A stretch of DNA of 40,768 nt, from positions 1 to 40,768 of the forward strand of contig DAOUBP010000147.1 in the NCBI GenBank assembly GCA_034432655.1, read 5' to 3'. The position numbers and the translations under genes are program-made. Numbering within the stretch: position 1 is the stretch's first letter; each line of letters begins with the position of its first letter. The notes under the pieces were generated by a model. That model searched no databases, was not told the DNA's origin, and was given only the letters and a program-made list of their open reading frames with translations. The DNA is from DAOUBP01 sp034432655 (GTDB taxonomy: Bacteria; Chloroflexota; Anaerolineae; CG2-30-64-16). Positions 15,388 through 24,415 of the stretch are shown here, one piece after another.

Positions 15388-16563
15388 TCAGCGTTCGCCC
15401 TGCAACCACGCGATGGCGCGCGCCAGTTGCGGGTCGCGGCCGGCGGCGTGATCTTCGGCCGACATCCCGACCGTGATATCAGGCGCGATCCCTTGCTGGT
15501 CAATCGGGTGGCGGTCAGGGGTCAGCCAGCGTGCCACCGTCACGTGCAGGGAAGAGCCATCGGGGAACTCATGGACCTCCTGGACCGACCCTTTGCCGAA
15601 CGTCTTTTCACCGATCAGGGCCCCACGTCGGTGGTCGCGGAGCGCGCCGGCGACGATCTCTGCAGCGCTGGCAGTGCCGCCGTCCACCAACACCACCAAT
15701 TCCCAAGTCAGAGCCGGGCTGTTGGTGCGCTTGACCGGATAGAAGCGCTCCTGGCCGCCGCGCTTGACTTCGCGCAGCACCTGCCCCTCCGCCAGGAACT
15801 GGCTGGCCACCTCTACCGCGGCATCTACCAGGCCGCCGCCATTGCCGCGGAGGTCGAGGACCAGACGGGTAATCCCCTGATCGGCCAGCTCAGCCAGGCC
15901 GTCACGCAACTCACGCGCGGTCTGCTCGCCGAAGATGCCGATGCGCACGTAACCGATGTGCGCATCGGCGTCTAATACGCGCCATTCCACGCTTGGCGTT
16001 TCGATGCGTTCCCGCACCACGGTGACGGTGAAAGGGGCCTCCTGGCCGGGCCGTTTCAGCCGCAGCGAGACACGCGTTCCCACCTCGCCCCGCACCAGAG
16101 TGACGATTTCCTCCACCGTCATGGCGGGGGTGATGGGCTTGCCGTCCACCTCCAGCAAAATGTCCCCGTCCTGGACCCCGGCACGCGCAGCCGGCCGATC
16201 ACGCATCACGGTGAGGACCGTATTGCCGGCCTCATCCCGGCCGATGTAGGCGCCGATCCCGCCGAAATGGCCGCGCAGCTCATCGCGCTCCAGCGTGCGC
16301 GCTACCGGCTCTACGAACACCGTGTACGGATCGCCGTAGCTGGCGACGAGGCCGCGGGCAGCGCCGTAGACCTGGGTTTGCACTGGCGGCGGATCGCCGA
16401 TGAACTTTTGTTCGAGTAAATTGCGCACGCGCCACAAGACGCCGAACTCGGGCTCTCCGGCGCCCCCGTGCTGCCGGCTGCCCAGCAAATAGCCCAGCAG
16501 AAAGACCCCGCCGATCAGCAACCCCAGGAGTAAACCGACCCCGAACCCGCGCCAGTGACGCAT
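15388..16563 (-). CDS. S41 family C-terminal processing peptidase (second copy)
   Basis: 391 residues from the ATG at 16563, chosen because AAAGGGG lies 6 bases upstream; an ATG at 16596 overlaps a TATAAT box. A membrane anchor (about 5-30, GFGVGLLLGLLIGGVFLLGYLLG) is followed directly by a helical segment, a PDZ domain (GIGAYIGRDEAGNTVLTV, AGVQDGDILLEVDG) and the protease core. The dyad is kept: Ser in GGTASAAEIVAGAL and Lys in GEKTFGKGSVQEV. The strand LVLDLRGNGGGLVDAAV matches the first copy. The two share about half of their core residues by eye, so this looks like an old tandem duplication. Both probably act on exported proteins at the membrane face. Confidence 0.93.
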   Translation of the reverse strand: MRHWRGFGVGLLLGLLIGGVFLLGYLLGSRQHGGAGEPEFGVLWRVRNLLEQKFIGDPPPVQTQVYGAARGLVASYGDPYTVFVEPVARTLERDELRGHFGGIGAYIGRDEAGNTVLTVMRDRPAARAGVQDGDILLEVDGKPITPAMTVEEIVTLVRGEVGTRVSLRLKRPGQEAPFTVTVVRERIETPSVEWRVLDADAHIGYVRIGIFGEQTARELRDGLAELADQGITRLVLDLRGNGGGLVDAAVEVASQFLAEGQVLREVKRGGQERFYPVKRTNSPALTWELVVLVDGGTASAAEIVAGALRDHRRGALIGEKTFGKGSVQEVHEFPDGSSLHVTVARWLTPDRHPIDQQGIAPDITVGMSAEDHAAGRDPQLARAIAWLQGER

Positions 16564-16594
16564 CGCCAGCCCCTTTCCCGCGTTTGCCTGACTC

Positions 16595-16655
16595 ATTATA
16601 AAACAACTATCGCGCCGATACCATTTCTTTTACCGTAAGAGACGGCACAAGTCAA
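16595..16655 (-). promoter_or_regulatory. Candidate promoters of the second S41 gene
   Basis: Two options are visible on the minus strand: TTGACT (16655-16650) with TAAAAG (16632-16627) at a 17-base spacing, and a free-standing TATAAT (16600-16595) without a clear -35. The rest of the gap to 16789 is AT-rich and contains TTATGTAAA-type motifs, but no gene. Confidence 0.5.
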
Positions 16656-16789
16656 CGTGCGAATTATGTCGCTCTATCTATTTTATGTAAATTCAAGGGG
16701 TGGAGTTCGTCCTTATTTTTACATAACATGTATAGTGTGAACATTTGTTAGGGCCACAAGGTGACATAACGTGAAGCCATCCGGCCCGC

Positions 16790-17464
16790 TCAATAGAAGA
16801 ACATCACCGGCCAGCCGCGTGCCGCGGCGATTCGGGCCAGCTTGCGGCTGGGATTGACGGCCACAGGATGGCCGACGGCCTCCAGAAGCGGCAGGTCGTC
16901 GTGGCTGTCGCTGTAAAAATAACTATGCCGCAAATCTAAACGGTGTTCCGCGGCATAAGCGCTGGCCAGCAGGAGCTTGCCCTGCCCGAAACAGACTGGC
17001 TCCACGCACCGGCCTGTGAGCCGTCCCGCCACGCTCTCCAGCCTGGTGGCGAGATAACGGTCACCCAGGCCCAGGCTCTCCGCCACCGGAGCCACGGCAA
17101 ACGGCGTAGCCGCCGAAACGATCGCCACATGGTGCCCCTGCTCCTGGTGCCAGCGGACCTGCCTGCGGGCCCCGTCGGCGATGTAATGACGTAACAGCGC
17201 CATGAACCACGCCTGGCTCAGCTGCCATGCCTCGCCCTCATCCGCGCCGGCTACCTGGGCGGTCAACCATCCCATGAGCTGCGGAAACTCGACCGCGCCG
17301 AGCAAATACTGTCCGACACGGTACGTTATGACAAGCCATTGGCGCAGGCTGAGCCGGCCTGTCGCGCGCAGATACTTGAGAAAAAGGCGGCCGGAACTGT
17401 CCCGCAGCAAGGTGCGGTCCATATCGAAAAAAGCGCCAACCGCGGCCGAGGGGCTGACAGACAT
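16790..17464 (-). CDS. HAD-IB family phosphatase
   Basis: 224 residues; its ATG overlaps the hflX stop by one base (TGATG). HAD motif I is FFDMDRTLL (nucleophile Asp14, acid Asp16), motif II is the Ser in IVSAAT, the Lys is in FGQGKLLL, and motif III/IV is SDSHDDLPLLEAVG with AVNPSRKL after it. The alpha-helical cap (about 25-100) fits subfamily IB, which includes SerB-like, phospholipid and polyprenyl phosphate phosphatases. The substrate is not certain. Translational coupling to hflX makes a housekeeping role likely. Confidence 0.9.
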   Translation of the reverse strand: MSVSPSAAVGAFFDMDRTLLRDSSGRLFLKYLRATGRLSLRQWLVITYRVGQYLLGAVEFPQLMGWLTAQVAGADEGEAWQLSQAWFMALLRHYIADGARRQVRWHQEQGHHVAIVSAATPFAVAPVAESLGLGDRYLATRLESVAGRLTGRCVEPVCFGQGKLLLASAYAAEHRLDLRHSYFYSDSHDDLPLLEAVGHPVAVNPSRKLARIAAARGWPVMFFY

Positions 17465-18825
17465 CAGATCACTACCGGTTGACGATCTATGAGGCGGGGG
17501 TCACGGACGAGATAAGGGGTGAACCTGGACAGCAGGCCGACCGGCACCCGCCCGACCACGTAGGTGCCGTCCGGCTCATGGGCTTCGCGTTCCACCACCC
17601 CGCGTTGATGCAGTAAGGCCACCAGGTCCCCGCGTTCGTATGGCACGCGCGCCCTGATGGGCACCAGCTCTTCGTCCAGCACTTCCTCGATCCGCTGCAA
17701 CAACGCCGGGAGCCCCTGGCCGGTCAGGGCCGAGATGGCGACTGTGTCCCGGCCCGCCCCCTCCCCTGCTGCCTCTGGCCGCAGGTCCGGCAGCCGGTCA
17801 ATTTTATTCAGGGCGGTGATGATCGGCAGGTGCGACGCCTGCAGCTCCTCGAGCACGTGTAGCACGGTCGCGGCCTGCTGGGTGACCTGCGGATGTGTTA
17901 TGTCTACCACATGCACGATCAGGTCCGCCTCCGCGATCTCTTCCAAAGTGGCCCGAAACGCCGCCACCAGGGTCGTGGGCAACTTCTGGATGAAACCCAC
18001 CGTGTCGGTGATCAACACCTCCCTGCCCCCGGGCAGCTTCACGCGACGCGTGGTGGGGTCCAGCGTGGCGAAGAGCTGATCTGCCGCGTAGACGGCCGAT
18101 CCGCTCAGCGCGTTGAGCAGCGTAGACTTGCCTGCGTTGGTGTAGCCGACCAGGGCGATCACCGGGATCGCTTCCTGGCTGCGCCGGCGCCGGTACTGCG
18201 CGCGATGCTGGCGCACCTCTTCCAGCTCTTGTTTCAACCGGGCAATGCGGCGGCCGATCTCGCGGCGGTCAACCTCCAACTGCGTTTCGCCGGGGCCGCG
18301 CAGGCCAACACCCCCTGCCCCGCCGCGTGCCGCCGCGCCGCCGGCCTGCCGGGCCAGGTGGGTCCAGGCCCGTGTCAGCCGCGGCAGCCGATACTCGTAT
18401 TGCGCCAGTTCGACCTGCAACGCACCCTCGCGGGTGTGGGCATGTTGGGCGAAGATGTCGAGGATCAACGCGGTGCGGTCGAGGATTTTGACGTCGGGGT
18501 TCTTGATGGCCCGTTCCAGCTCGCGCTGTTGGGCGGGGGACAACTCGTCGTCGAAGATGATCACCTGCGCACCGGTGTCGGCGCGCAGTGCGATCAGCTC
18601 TTCAACTTTGCCGGAGCCGATAAACGTCGCGGGATTAGGATGGTCAAGACGCTGCTCCAGCGTGCCGACAACGCGCAGCCCGGCCGTCTCGGCCAGGCGC
18701 GCCAGCTCAGCCAGGGAGTCCTCCAACGACCAGGGGGAGGGCCGCCCCTTGATCTCCACGCCGACCAGGATGGCCGATTCCTGGGGCAATCTGACCGGTT
18801 GGGTTTGCGCTACGATGGCTTTCAC
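17464..18825 (-). CDS. hflX: Ribosome-associated GTPase HflX
   Basis: 453 residues from a GTG; AAGGAG touches the start codon, so the exact start is a little uncertain. The N-terminal HflX domain (about 1-185) has RLDHPNPATFIGSGKVEEL and a Gly-rich loop (QAGGAAARGGAGGVGLRGPGETQLE, split over residues 165-190). The G domain has G1 GYTNAGKST, G3 DTVGFIQ, and G4 NKID. HflX splits or rescues stalled 70S ribosomes, especially after heat or antibiotic stress. It is downstream of an M28 peptidase and upstream of an HAD phosphatase on the same strand; smpB and tmRNA are a few kilobases further on. Confidence 0.96.
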   Translation of the reverse strand: MKAIVAQTQPVRLPQESAILVGVEIKGRPSPWSLEDSLAELARLAETAGLRVVGTLEQRLDHPNPATFIGSGKVEELIALRADTGAQVIIFDDELSPAQQRELERAIKNPDVKILDRTALILDIFAQHAHTREGALQVELAQYEYRLPRLTRAWTHLARQAGGAAARGGAGGVGLRGPGETQLEVDRREIGRRIARLKQELEEVRQHRAQYRRRRSQEAIPVIALVGYTNAGKSTLLNALSGSAVYAADQLFATLDPTTRRVKLPGGREVLITDTVGFIQKLPTTLVAAFRATLEEIAEADLIVHVVDITHPQVTQQAATVLHVLEELQASHLPIITALNKIDRLPDLRPEAAGEGAGRDTVAISALTGQGLPALLQRIEEVLDEELVPIRARVPYERGDLVALLHQRGVVEREAHEPDGTYVVGRVPVGLLSRFTPYLVRDPRLIDRQPVVI

Positions 18826-18840
18826 TCCTTGTTCTGTGCT

Positions 18841-19824
18841 CTAGCGGGTCACCTGTGGCGTCGGCGCCGGCCCTTGTGTCAGAAATCGCTGTAGCACCCG
18901 TCCCACGCGCTCTAGGGCGGCCGGCGAGACCTTGTCCAGGGTGTCTTGCGTGGTGTGCCAGTAGGGATAGTCAAAATCAATCAGGTCTACAGCCGGGATG
19001 CCGGCCCTCAGGAACGGGGTGTGATCGTCTATGATGCTGTACTTCTCCGTCGGGATGAAGAATTCGCCGTAGCCGAGTTCCCCGGCGACCGCCCAGATGC
19101 GCTCGACCAGGGCCCGGGTCGAGGTGCGTTCCTGATAGATTTGCTGGTCGGTATCCCCGACCATGTCCACCACGATCACCATGGCGGGCCTGGTGGTCAA
19201 TGTGGTTGCCATATAGGTGGAGCCGACGATGAACTCCCAGCCGTCAAGGCCGCCGTTGTCCTCAGCGTCGAAGAAGGCCAGCCAGACTTCATAAGGCAAC
19301 TGCGCAGGCCGCAGCACACGCGCCAGCTCCAGCAGGACGGCCACGCCGCTGGCGCCGTCGTTGGCGCCCAGCACCGGCTGGGTACGCAGCGTCGGGGATG
19401 GATCGCGGTCGGCCTGCCGGCGCGTATCGTAATGCGCGCCCAGGATGACCACTGGCCCCTGCCCTGCTCGGGCGATGATGTTCCGGCCGGGCGTGCCGCG
19501 ATAGACAAAGTCCTGATATTCGACCTGCCAACCCAGCTTGCTCAAGTGCGCGGCGATGTATTCGGCGGTCTGACGGTTGGCGGCTGAGCCCGTCGGCCGG
19601 GGCCCAAATGCAACCTGCGCAACCACGTGCTGGAACGCCTCTTCCCCGCTGAACTGCGGCTGTCGGGCCCGGAGGATCGCCTCCACGTACCGTTCCACGT
19701 GAGGCTGGACGTAAGGCGCGGCCAGGGTCCCCAGCCAGGCCAGCACCCCCAGGAAGCCGACCAGCAGCAGGGCTTCCAACCAGCCGTCACGCAATCTGGC
19801 CCAGGCAGAACTAATATTTCGCAT
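18841..19824 (-). CDS. M28 family metallopeptidase (aminopeptidase or glutaminyl-cyclase-like)
   Basis: 327 residues with one N-terminal membrane anchor (about 15-40) and an extracytoplasmic domain. Zinc ligands are visible: His and Asp in ILGAHYDTR, Asp in GANDGASGVAVLL, Glu-Asp in FFDAEDNGG, Asp in VIVVDMVGD, and His in YPYWHTTQDTLDKVSP. A PA-like insert is absent. The FDAEDNGGLDGWEFIVGS loop and WHTTQDT also resemble bacterial glutaminyl cyclases of the same fold, so either peptide trimming or pyroglutamate formation is possible. The ATG start (19824-19822) lies inside the terminal repeat of the element at 19816-19888, with AGGA 9 bases upstream. It sits between der and hflX. Confidence 0.88.
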   Translation of the reverse strand: MRNISSAWARLRDGWLEALLLVGFLGVLAWLGTLAAPYVQPHVERYVEAILRARQPQFSGEEAFQHVVAQVAFGPRPTGSAANRQTAEYIAAHLSKLGWQVEYQDFVYRGTPGRNIIARAGQGPVVILGAHYDTRRQADRDPSPTLRTQPVLGANDGASGVAVLLELARVLRPAQLPYEVWLAFFDAEDNGGLDGWEFIVGSTYMATTLTTRPAMVIVVDMVGDTDQQIYQERTSTRALVERIWAVAGELGYGEFFIPTEKYSIIDDHTPFLRAGIPAVDLIDFDYPYWHTTQDTLDKVSPAALERVGRVLQRFLTQGPAPTPQVTR

Positions 19825-19888
19825 AGCCTAGTATCCTTTTCTAAACATAATTGCCGATTTGCTCGCATTTGTAATGGCTACACGAAAT
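19816..19888 (-). repeat. 73-bp element with 13-bp terminal inverted repeats, copy 2
   Basis: On the minus strand it runs from ATTTCGTGTAGCC (19888-19876), which takes the T of the der stop codon, to GGCTATGCGAAAT (19828-19816), which contains the start codon of the M28 peptidase. Its length and both ends match copy 1 at 9909-9982, which also begins right at a stop codon (of the DsbA-like gene). The middle is AT-rich and mostly different, with AAAAGGA-like sequence before the right end serving here as the ribosome binding site. Confidence 0.6.
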
Positions 19889-21264
19889 CAAATAGCCTCC
19901 GACTCCCGACGCCGGAAGTAAAACCGCAACGGCGTGCCCTCAAAAGGAAACTGCTCCCGGATGCGATTCTCCAGAAAACGCACATAGCTGAAATGGACCA
20001 GCTCCGGATCGTTGACGAACAACACAAACGTCGGCGGGGCCACATCGGCCTGTGTGGCGTACAACAGCTTCAAAGGCTTGCCGCGCCGGCTGGGCGCCGG
20101 ATGAGCGCTCATCGCCTCGCGCAGGAGCCGGTTGAGCTCAGCGGTCGGCACACGCACCAACCGCTGGGCAGCCACGGCCATGGCCAGCGGCAACACCTTG
20201 CTCACCCGCTGCCGGGTCAGGGCCGAGATAAACAGCACCGGCACGTAATCCATAAAACGCAGTTTCTGACGGATCTCGGCCGTGAATTGCTGCATGGTGC
20301 GCTCATCCTTGTTCGGCACCGCGTCCCACTTGTTCACGATCACTGCAACGCTTTTGTAAGCCTCAAGGATGAAGCCGGCCACGTGAGTGTCTTGCGCCGT
20401 GATCCCCTCGGTCGCGTCCACCACCAACAAGACCACATCCGCCCGCTGGATGGCGTTCAGGGCGCGCAGGACACTGTACTTCTCAACACCCGGCTCCACC
20501 CTGCCCCGGCGCCGGATGCCGGCTGTGTCAATCAGCGTGATCCGCTGGCCCTCCCACTTCAGCTCGGTGTCAATGGCATCGCGCGTCGTGCCCGGGATGG
20601 GGCTGACGATGGCGCGCTCTTCTTGCAACAACGCGTTTAGCAAGGAGGATTTGCCCACGTTGGGGCGGCCGACAATCGCCACCCGCACCGTGTCCGCCGG
20701 CTCTTCCTCCTCGATGACCGGCAGGCCGGCCACGATGGCATCTAACAGGTCCCCTGTCCCGGTACCGTGGAGCGCCGAGATGGGATAGGGCTCGCCCAGG
20801 TTCAGCTCATAGAATTCCAGCGCGGCCTGCCGCCGGGCTTCGTTGTCAGCCTTGTTCACAGCCAGGATCACGGGCCGGCCCGATCGCCGCAGGATCTCGG
20901 CCACGTCCCGGTCGGCCGAGGTCAGGCCATCACGCGCATCCACCAGAAGCACCACCACATCGGCCTCGGCGATAGCGATCTCGGCCTGCTGGCGGATCTC
21001 CCGGGCGTAATCGCGCGACGAGACGCTCAACGCCGCAGGCTGATCCCCTTTGTCCGGCGCTTTTTCGGTCAGCGCGATATCAAGGCCGCCGGTGTCCACC
21101 ACAATGAAATTACGGCCGCTCCATTCGGACTGGCCGTAGAGGCGGTCGCGCGTGGTGCCGGGCTCATCCTCCACGATCGCCCGGCGCTCCCCGGTCAGAC
21201 GGTTAAACAGGGTGGACTTCCCCACGTTGGGACGGCCCACCAGAGCTACAACAGGCATCCGCAT
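19888..21264 (-). CDS. der: Ribosome biogenesis GTPase Der (EngA)
   Basis: 458 residues. Two tandem G domains are clear: the first (1-165) has GRPNVGKST, DTGGLD, and NKADN; the second (about 190-360) has GRPNVGKSSLLNAL, DTAGIRRRG, and NKWD. The C-terminal KH-like domain (from about 370) has RRGKPLKLLYATQADVAPPTFVLFVNDPELVHFSYVRFLENRIREQF (shown here in parts), the usual EngA tail. Der acts in 50S subunit assembly. It follows cdaR by 21 bases and precedes the M28 gene, and its stop codon sits at the edge of the 73-bp element. Confidence 0.97.
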   Translation of the reverse strand: MRMPVVALVGRPNVGKSTLFNRLTGERRAIVEDEPGTTRDRLYGQSEWSGRNFIVVDTGGLDIALTEKAPDKGDQPAALSVSSRDYAREIRQQAEIAIAEADVVVLLVDARDGLTSADRDVAEILRRSGRPVILAVNKADNEARRQAALEFYELNLGEPYPISALHGTGTGDLLDAIVAGLPVIEEEEPADTVRVAIVGRPNVGKSSLLNALLQEERAIVSPIPGTTRDAIDTELKWEGQRITLIDTAGIRRRGRVEPGVEKYSVLRALNAIQRADVVLLVVDATEGITAQDTHVAGFILEAYKSVAVIVNKWDAVPNKDERTMQQFTAEIRQKLRFMDYVPVLFISALTRQRVSKVLPLAMAVAAQRLVRVPTAELNRLLREAMSAHPAPSRRGKPLKLLYATQADVAPPTFVLFVNDPELVHFSYVRFLENRIREQFPFEGTPLRFYFRRRESEAI

Positions 21265-21285
21265 ACGATCTACTGCTCCTCGCGC

Positions 21286-22605
21286 TCAAGGCCGCGGCCC
21301 GGTACCGGGCGTCTGCCGGGGCGTAGGCGTCCCGGTGCCGGTGGGTGAGGCAACCGGAGGGGTGCCGTTCAGAAGTGTCTCGGCGGGAAATGTGGGCGTC
21401 GGCGTGGCCGTGGGCAGCGCGCTGATGGTGATTTCCACCGTCTGCGGCGAGACGCTGTCCACCTTCAGCTCTGTGGGGGCTGCCACCAACGGCTCGATCA
21501 GGTGTACGCCTGGCCCTTTGCCGGTCAAGTCCAGAACGACCTGCACGCTGTCCGGTCTCAACGCCAGCAACCTGGGCAACGGCCCCGAAAGGAACACGGT
21601 GACCGTGTCCAGGGTCAACGTATAGGCCAGTCCCGCCCCCAGGCCCCGGATGACAGGCTGCTGACGGACCGTCTGCACGCCGCTGATGGGCACCAGGCGG
21701 ACGCTCACCTCGACAGTCGTGGTGCCCAGGGAGGAGATATTCTCCGGCAAACGCAGCGGCACGCGCTCGACCACGTCCTGATCAGCCCCGTTGATGTCCA
21801 CAGGCACGGTGATGTAACCGCTGAGCGCCGAGATCGCCGCGGGATCCCCCTGCACCGTGACCAGCTTCGGCTCAGCACTCACCGCACCGATGGTATACCC
21901 TTCGGCAGGTGTGCCGATGGGCTCCACCAAAATAGTGAGCTCACGATAGCCTGGCAACGGGAAGACCGGCGCGGTAACTTTCACATCGCGCGGGGACACC
22001 GAAACAAAGCCCACCACAACGCCGACCGCATCGCGCGCCTTGACCTGCAGATTACGCTCTACAGTGGCCCGCGCACCGCCGAAATAGAAGTCTACCGAGA
22101 CGATAGCTACCTGATCTACCCAGGAAGAGGCGCCAACCACCGTGACCTGGGTCGGGGTGACCACCGGCGTGCCCCAGGTGTAACCAAAAGCCGGCGCGTC
22201 CATGATGTTGACCTGGACAGGGAGAGATTTCTCCTTGCGTTCCTCCAGGCGCACCCTGACGACCGGCGGGTCTACAGCGGTCACCTGCACCTGCGGGTCC
22301 GGAGGCAGCACCCGGACCGGCACATCATACTCGCCCGCCGATAGCCCTGAAAGATCAACCCAGGCGGTGAAATCGCGCGCTTGCAGATTAGGCCAACGCG
22401 CTTTGGGCGCGCGCACCTCGATCCGGACTTCGCTCAGTACGTCGCCGAAGACCACCAGGTTTTCCGGCAGCCCAGAACGGCTCACCGAGATCGGCTGGTT
22501 GAATCGCTGCCGCGGGTACTCTTGCTGGACGGCCACGAACCACACCAGCATGGCAAGGATCAGCGCCAGGACGGCAGATCCCAAACGCGATAGCCACGTT
22601 TTCAT
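21286..22605 (-). CDS. cdaR: YbbR-domain regulator CdaR
   Basis: 439 residues. One N-terminal membrane helix (SAVLALILAMLVWFVAV, about 9-26) is followed by four YbbR-type beta modules (about 30-105, 110-200, 210-300 and 300-395), each with the strand pattern PVxVxVxG and the turn motif GYTIGAVSAEPKLVTVQG as the clearest example. The C-terminus (about 400-439) is a Pro/Thr-rich disordered tail. CdaR binds and modulates the diadenylate cyclase CdaA from the outside. It begins 6 bases after cdaA. The usual third partner glmM is not next; der takes its place. Confidence 0.93.
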   Translation of the reverse strand: MKTWLSRLGSAVLALILAMLVWFVAVQQEYPRQRFNQPISVSRSGLPENLVVFGDVLSEVRIEVRAPKARWPNLQARDFTAWVDLSGLSAGEYDVPVRVLPPDPQVQVTAVDPPVVRVRLEERKEKSLPVQVNIMDAPAFGYTWGTPVVTPTQVTVVGASSWVDQVAIVSVDFYFGGARATVERNLQVKARDAVGVVVGFVSVSPRDVKVTAPVFPLPGYRELTILVEPIGTPAEGYTIGAVSAEPKLVTVQGDPAAISALSGYITVPVDINGADQDVVERVPLRLPENISSLGTTTVEVSVRLVPISGVQTVRQQPVIRGLGAGLAYTLTLDTVTVFLSGPLPRLLALRPDSVQVVLDLTGKGPGVHLIEPLVAAPTELKVDSVSPQTVEITISALPTATPTPTFPAETLLNGTPPVASPTGTGTPTPRQTPGTGPRP

Positions 22606-22611
22606 CCGCGA

Positions 22612-23439
22612 TCACGCTCCCATGCCGAACCAGCGTCGCGGCTTGTAAAACGCCTGCAGGATCGTCCGCAGGCGCTGCGCATCCAACCGCCGCGCAATGC
22701 GACCGCCGCGCGCCAGCGAGATGATCCCGGTTTCCTCGGAAACCACCACGGCCAACGCGTCGTTCTGCTCGGTGATGCCCACCGCTGCGCGATGGCGCGT
22801 CCCGAGCGCGCTGTCGGCCAGGTCGCGTTGCGTCAACGGCAAGACGCACGCAGCCGCCGCGATCCGGTCCCCGCGCAAGATCACCGCGCCGTCGTGCAAC
22901 GGCGTGCCGGGGAAGAAGATCGTCTGCAGCAGCCGCGCTGAGACCACCGCATCGAGCCGTTCACCGGACTCGATGTACTCCTCCAGGCCCGTGTCTCCTT
23001 CCAGCACGATCAGCGCGCCCGTCCGCTCCCGCGCCAGGGTCTCCACGGCCAGCACCACCTGGTGGATCACCTGCTGCGCCACCGTCTCGCGGCCGGCCCG
23101 GCCCATGAACGCCGGCGCGGAACGGCCCAGACGCTCCAGGGCACGGCGCAATTCCGGCTGAAAGATCACAGGGATCGCGACCAGGATGACGGGCAGGCTG
23201 TTGCGCAGCAGCCAGCCGAACGCAGTGAAACGGCTGGCTGCCACCACGAACAGCAAGGAGATCACCAGGATGCCGCGCAGCAACGCTACGGCCTGCGTCC
23301 CCTGAAAGAGGCGAAACAGGCCGTAGAACACCAGCGCCACCAGCAGGATATCAACCGCGCTCTCCCAGCCGAACTGGGGCAAGACGTTGATGAAGTCGGC
23401 CAGCTGCCGCTGGAGCCACGCGCCGATCTGTTCGATCAC
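22612..23439 (-). CDS. cdaA: Diadenylate cyclase CdaA (c-di-AMP synthase)
   Basis: 275 residues from a GTG. Three N-terminal membrane helices (about 20-85; VDILLVALVFYGLFRLF and GILVISLLFVVAASRF are two of them) precede the DAC domain (about 95-250). Active-site motifs are the DGA loop in TPLHDGAVILRGDR and the RHR loop in LGTRHRAAVGITEQ; the SEETG turn after it is typical. It condenses two ATP to c-di-AMP, which controls potassium and osmolyte transport and cell-wall balance. It is 6 bases from argF upstream and cdaR downstream. The two RCK_C domains of the SLC13 permease at 2294-4138 are the only candidate c-di-AMP-type receptors in the window. Confidence 0.96.
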   Translation of the reverse strand: MIEQIGAWLQRQLADFINVLPQFGWESAVDILLVALVFYGLFRLFQGTQAVALLRGILVISLLFVVAASRFTAFGWLLRNSLPVILVAIPVIFQPELRRALERLGRSAPAFMGRAGRETVAQQVIHQVVLAVETLARERTGALIVLEGDTGLEEYIESGERLDAVVSARLLQTIFFPGTPLHDGAVILRGDRIAAAACVLPLTQRDLADSALGTRHRAAVGITEQNDALAVVVSEETGIISLARGGRIARRLDAQRLRTILQAFYKPRRWFGMGA

Positions 23440-23445
23440 CCGATC

Positions 23446-24387
23446 CTATCTCCCGAACTCTGGGGCCAACAGCTCCACCAGGATCGCCTTCTGGCCGTGC
23501 ATACGGTTCTCGGCCTGGTCAAACAAGACGGAATGCGGGCCGTCCGCCACCTCGTCGGTGATCTCTTCCCCGCGATGGGCGGGCAGACAGTGCATCACGA
23601 TCACATCGGGCCGCGCAGCCGACACCAGCCTGGCATTGACCTGGAACGGCGGGAAGATCGCGGCGCGCTGCGCCTTTTCCGCCTCCTGGCCCATGCTGGC
23701 CCATACATCGGTGTAGATCACATCCGCATCCGCCACCGCCTCGAAGGGGTCGTTGGTGAGGGTCAGCGATCCGCCGCTCGTAGCGGCCAGGGCCCGGGCC
23801 CGTGCGACGACCTCCTCCCTGGGCGCGTAGCCGACGGGCGTGCCCACGCGCACATGCAGGCCCAGCAGCGCACCGCCGATCATCAACGACGTCGCCACGT
23901 TGTTACCGTCGCCCACATAGGCCAGTTTCACCCCTGCCAGCCGGCCCACCTTCTCCCAGATCGTAAAGAAGTCGGCGAACGCCTGGCACGGATGATTGAA
24001 GTCCGACAGGCCGTTGATCACCGGCACGCGCGAATAGCGGGCCAGCTCCACCACGTGATCGTGGGCGAATACCCGGGCCATGATCCCGTCCACATAGCGG
24101 GACAGCACGCGCGCAACGTCGGCCACGCTCTCCCGGCCGCCCAACCCGATCTCGTTGGGGGACAGGTAGAGGGCATCGCCGCCCAGATGGCGCATCCCCA
24201 TCTCGAAGCTGACGCGCGTGCGCAGGGATGGCTTCTGGAAGATCATCCCCAGGGTCTTACCCTTGAGCAGCGGACGGTTGCCGCCGGCCTGCCACTCCGC
24301 TTTCAGATCGCGGGCCAGTTCCAGCCACCGCCAGAGCTCCTCGGCCGTAAAATCGGCCAGGCACAAGAAATCACGTTTGTCCGTCAT
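23446..24387 (-). CDS. argF: Ornithine carbamoyltransferase
   Basis: 313 residues from the ATG at 24387; GAGGAG lies about 10 bases upstream. It makes citrulline from ornithine and carbamoyl phosphate in arginine synthesis. The carbamoyl-phosphate loop is FQKPSLRTRVSFE (Ser54 to Arg58, the S-x-R-T-R form), the second site is DFNHPCQAFADFFT, and the ornithine loop is VMHCLPAHRGEEI with its catalytic Cys. Length and order match the family; SMG-loop residues MGQEAEK are present. It is placed directly ahead of cdaA. No other arginine gene is in the window, so the neighbourhood is not an arg operon. Confidence 0.96.
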   Translation of the reverse strand: MTDKRDFLCLADFTAEELWRWLELARDLKAEWQAGGNRPLLKGKTLGMIFQKPSLRTRVSFEMGMRHLGGDALYLSPNEIGLGGRESVADVARVLSRYVDGIMARVFAHDHVVELARYSRVPVINGLSDFNHPCQAFADFFTIWEKVGRLAGVKLAYVGDGNNVATSLMIGGALLGLHVRVGTPVGYAPREEVVARARALAATSGGSLTLTNDPFEAVADADVIYTDVWASMGQEAEKAQRAAIFPPFQVNARLVSAARPDVIVMHCLPAHRGEEITDEVADGPHSVLFDQAENRMHGQKAILVELLAPEFGR

Positions 24388-24415
24388 GTCCGGTGTACTC
24401 CTCACGAGAAATCTT

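Noticed and set aside
16564..16596. Upstream ATG of the second S41 gene at 16596
   Set aside because: It overlaps a TATAAT box and has no ribosome binding site, while the ATG at 16563 has AAAGGGG at good spacing.
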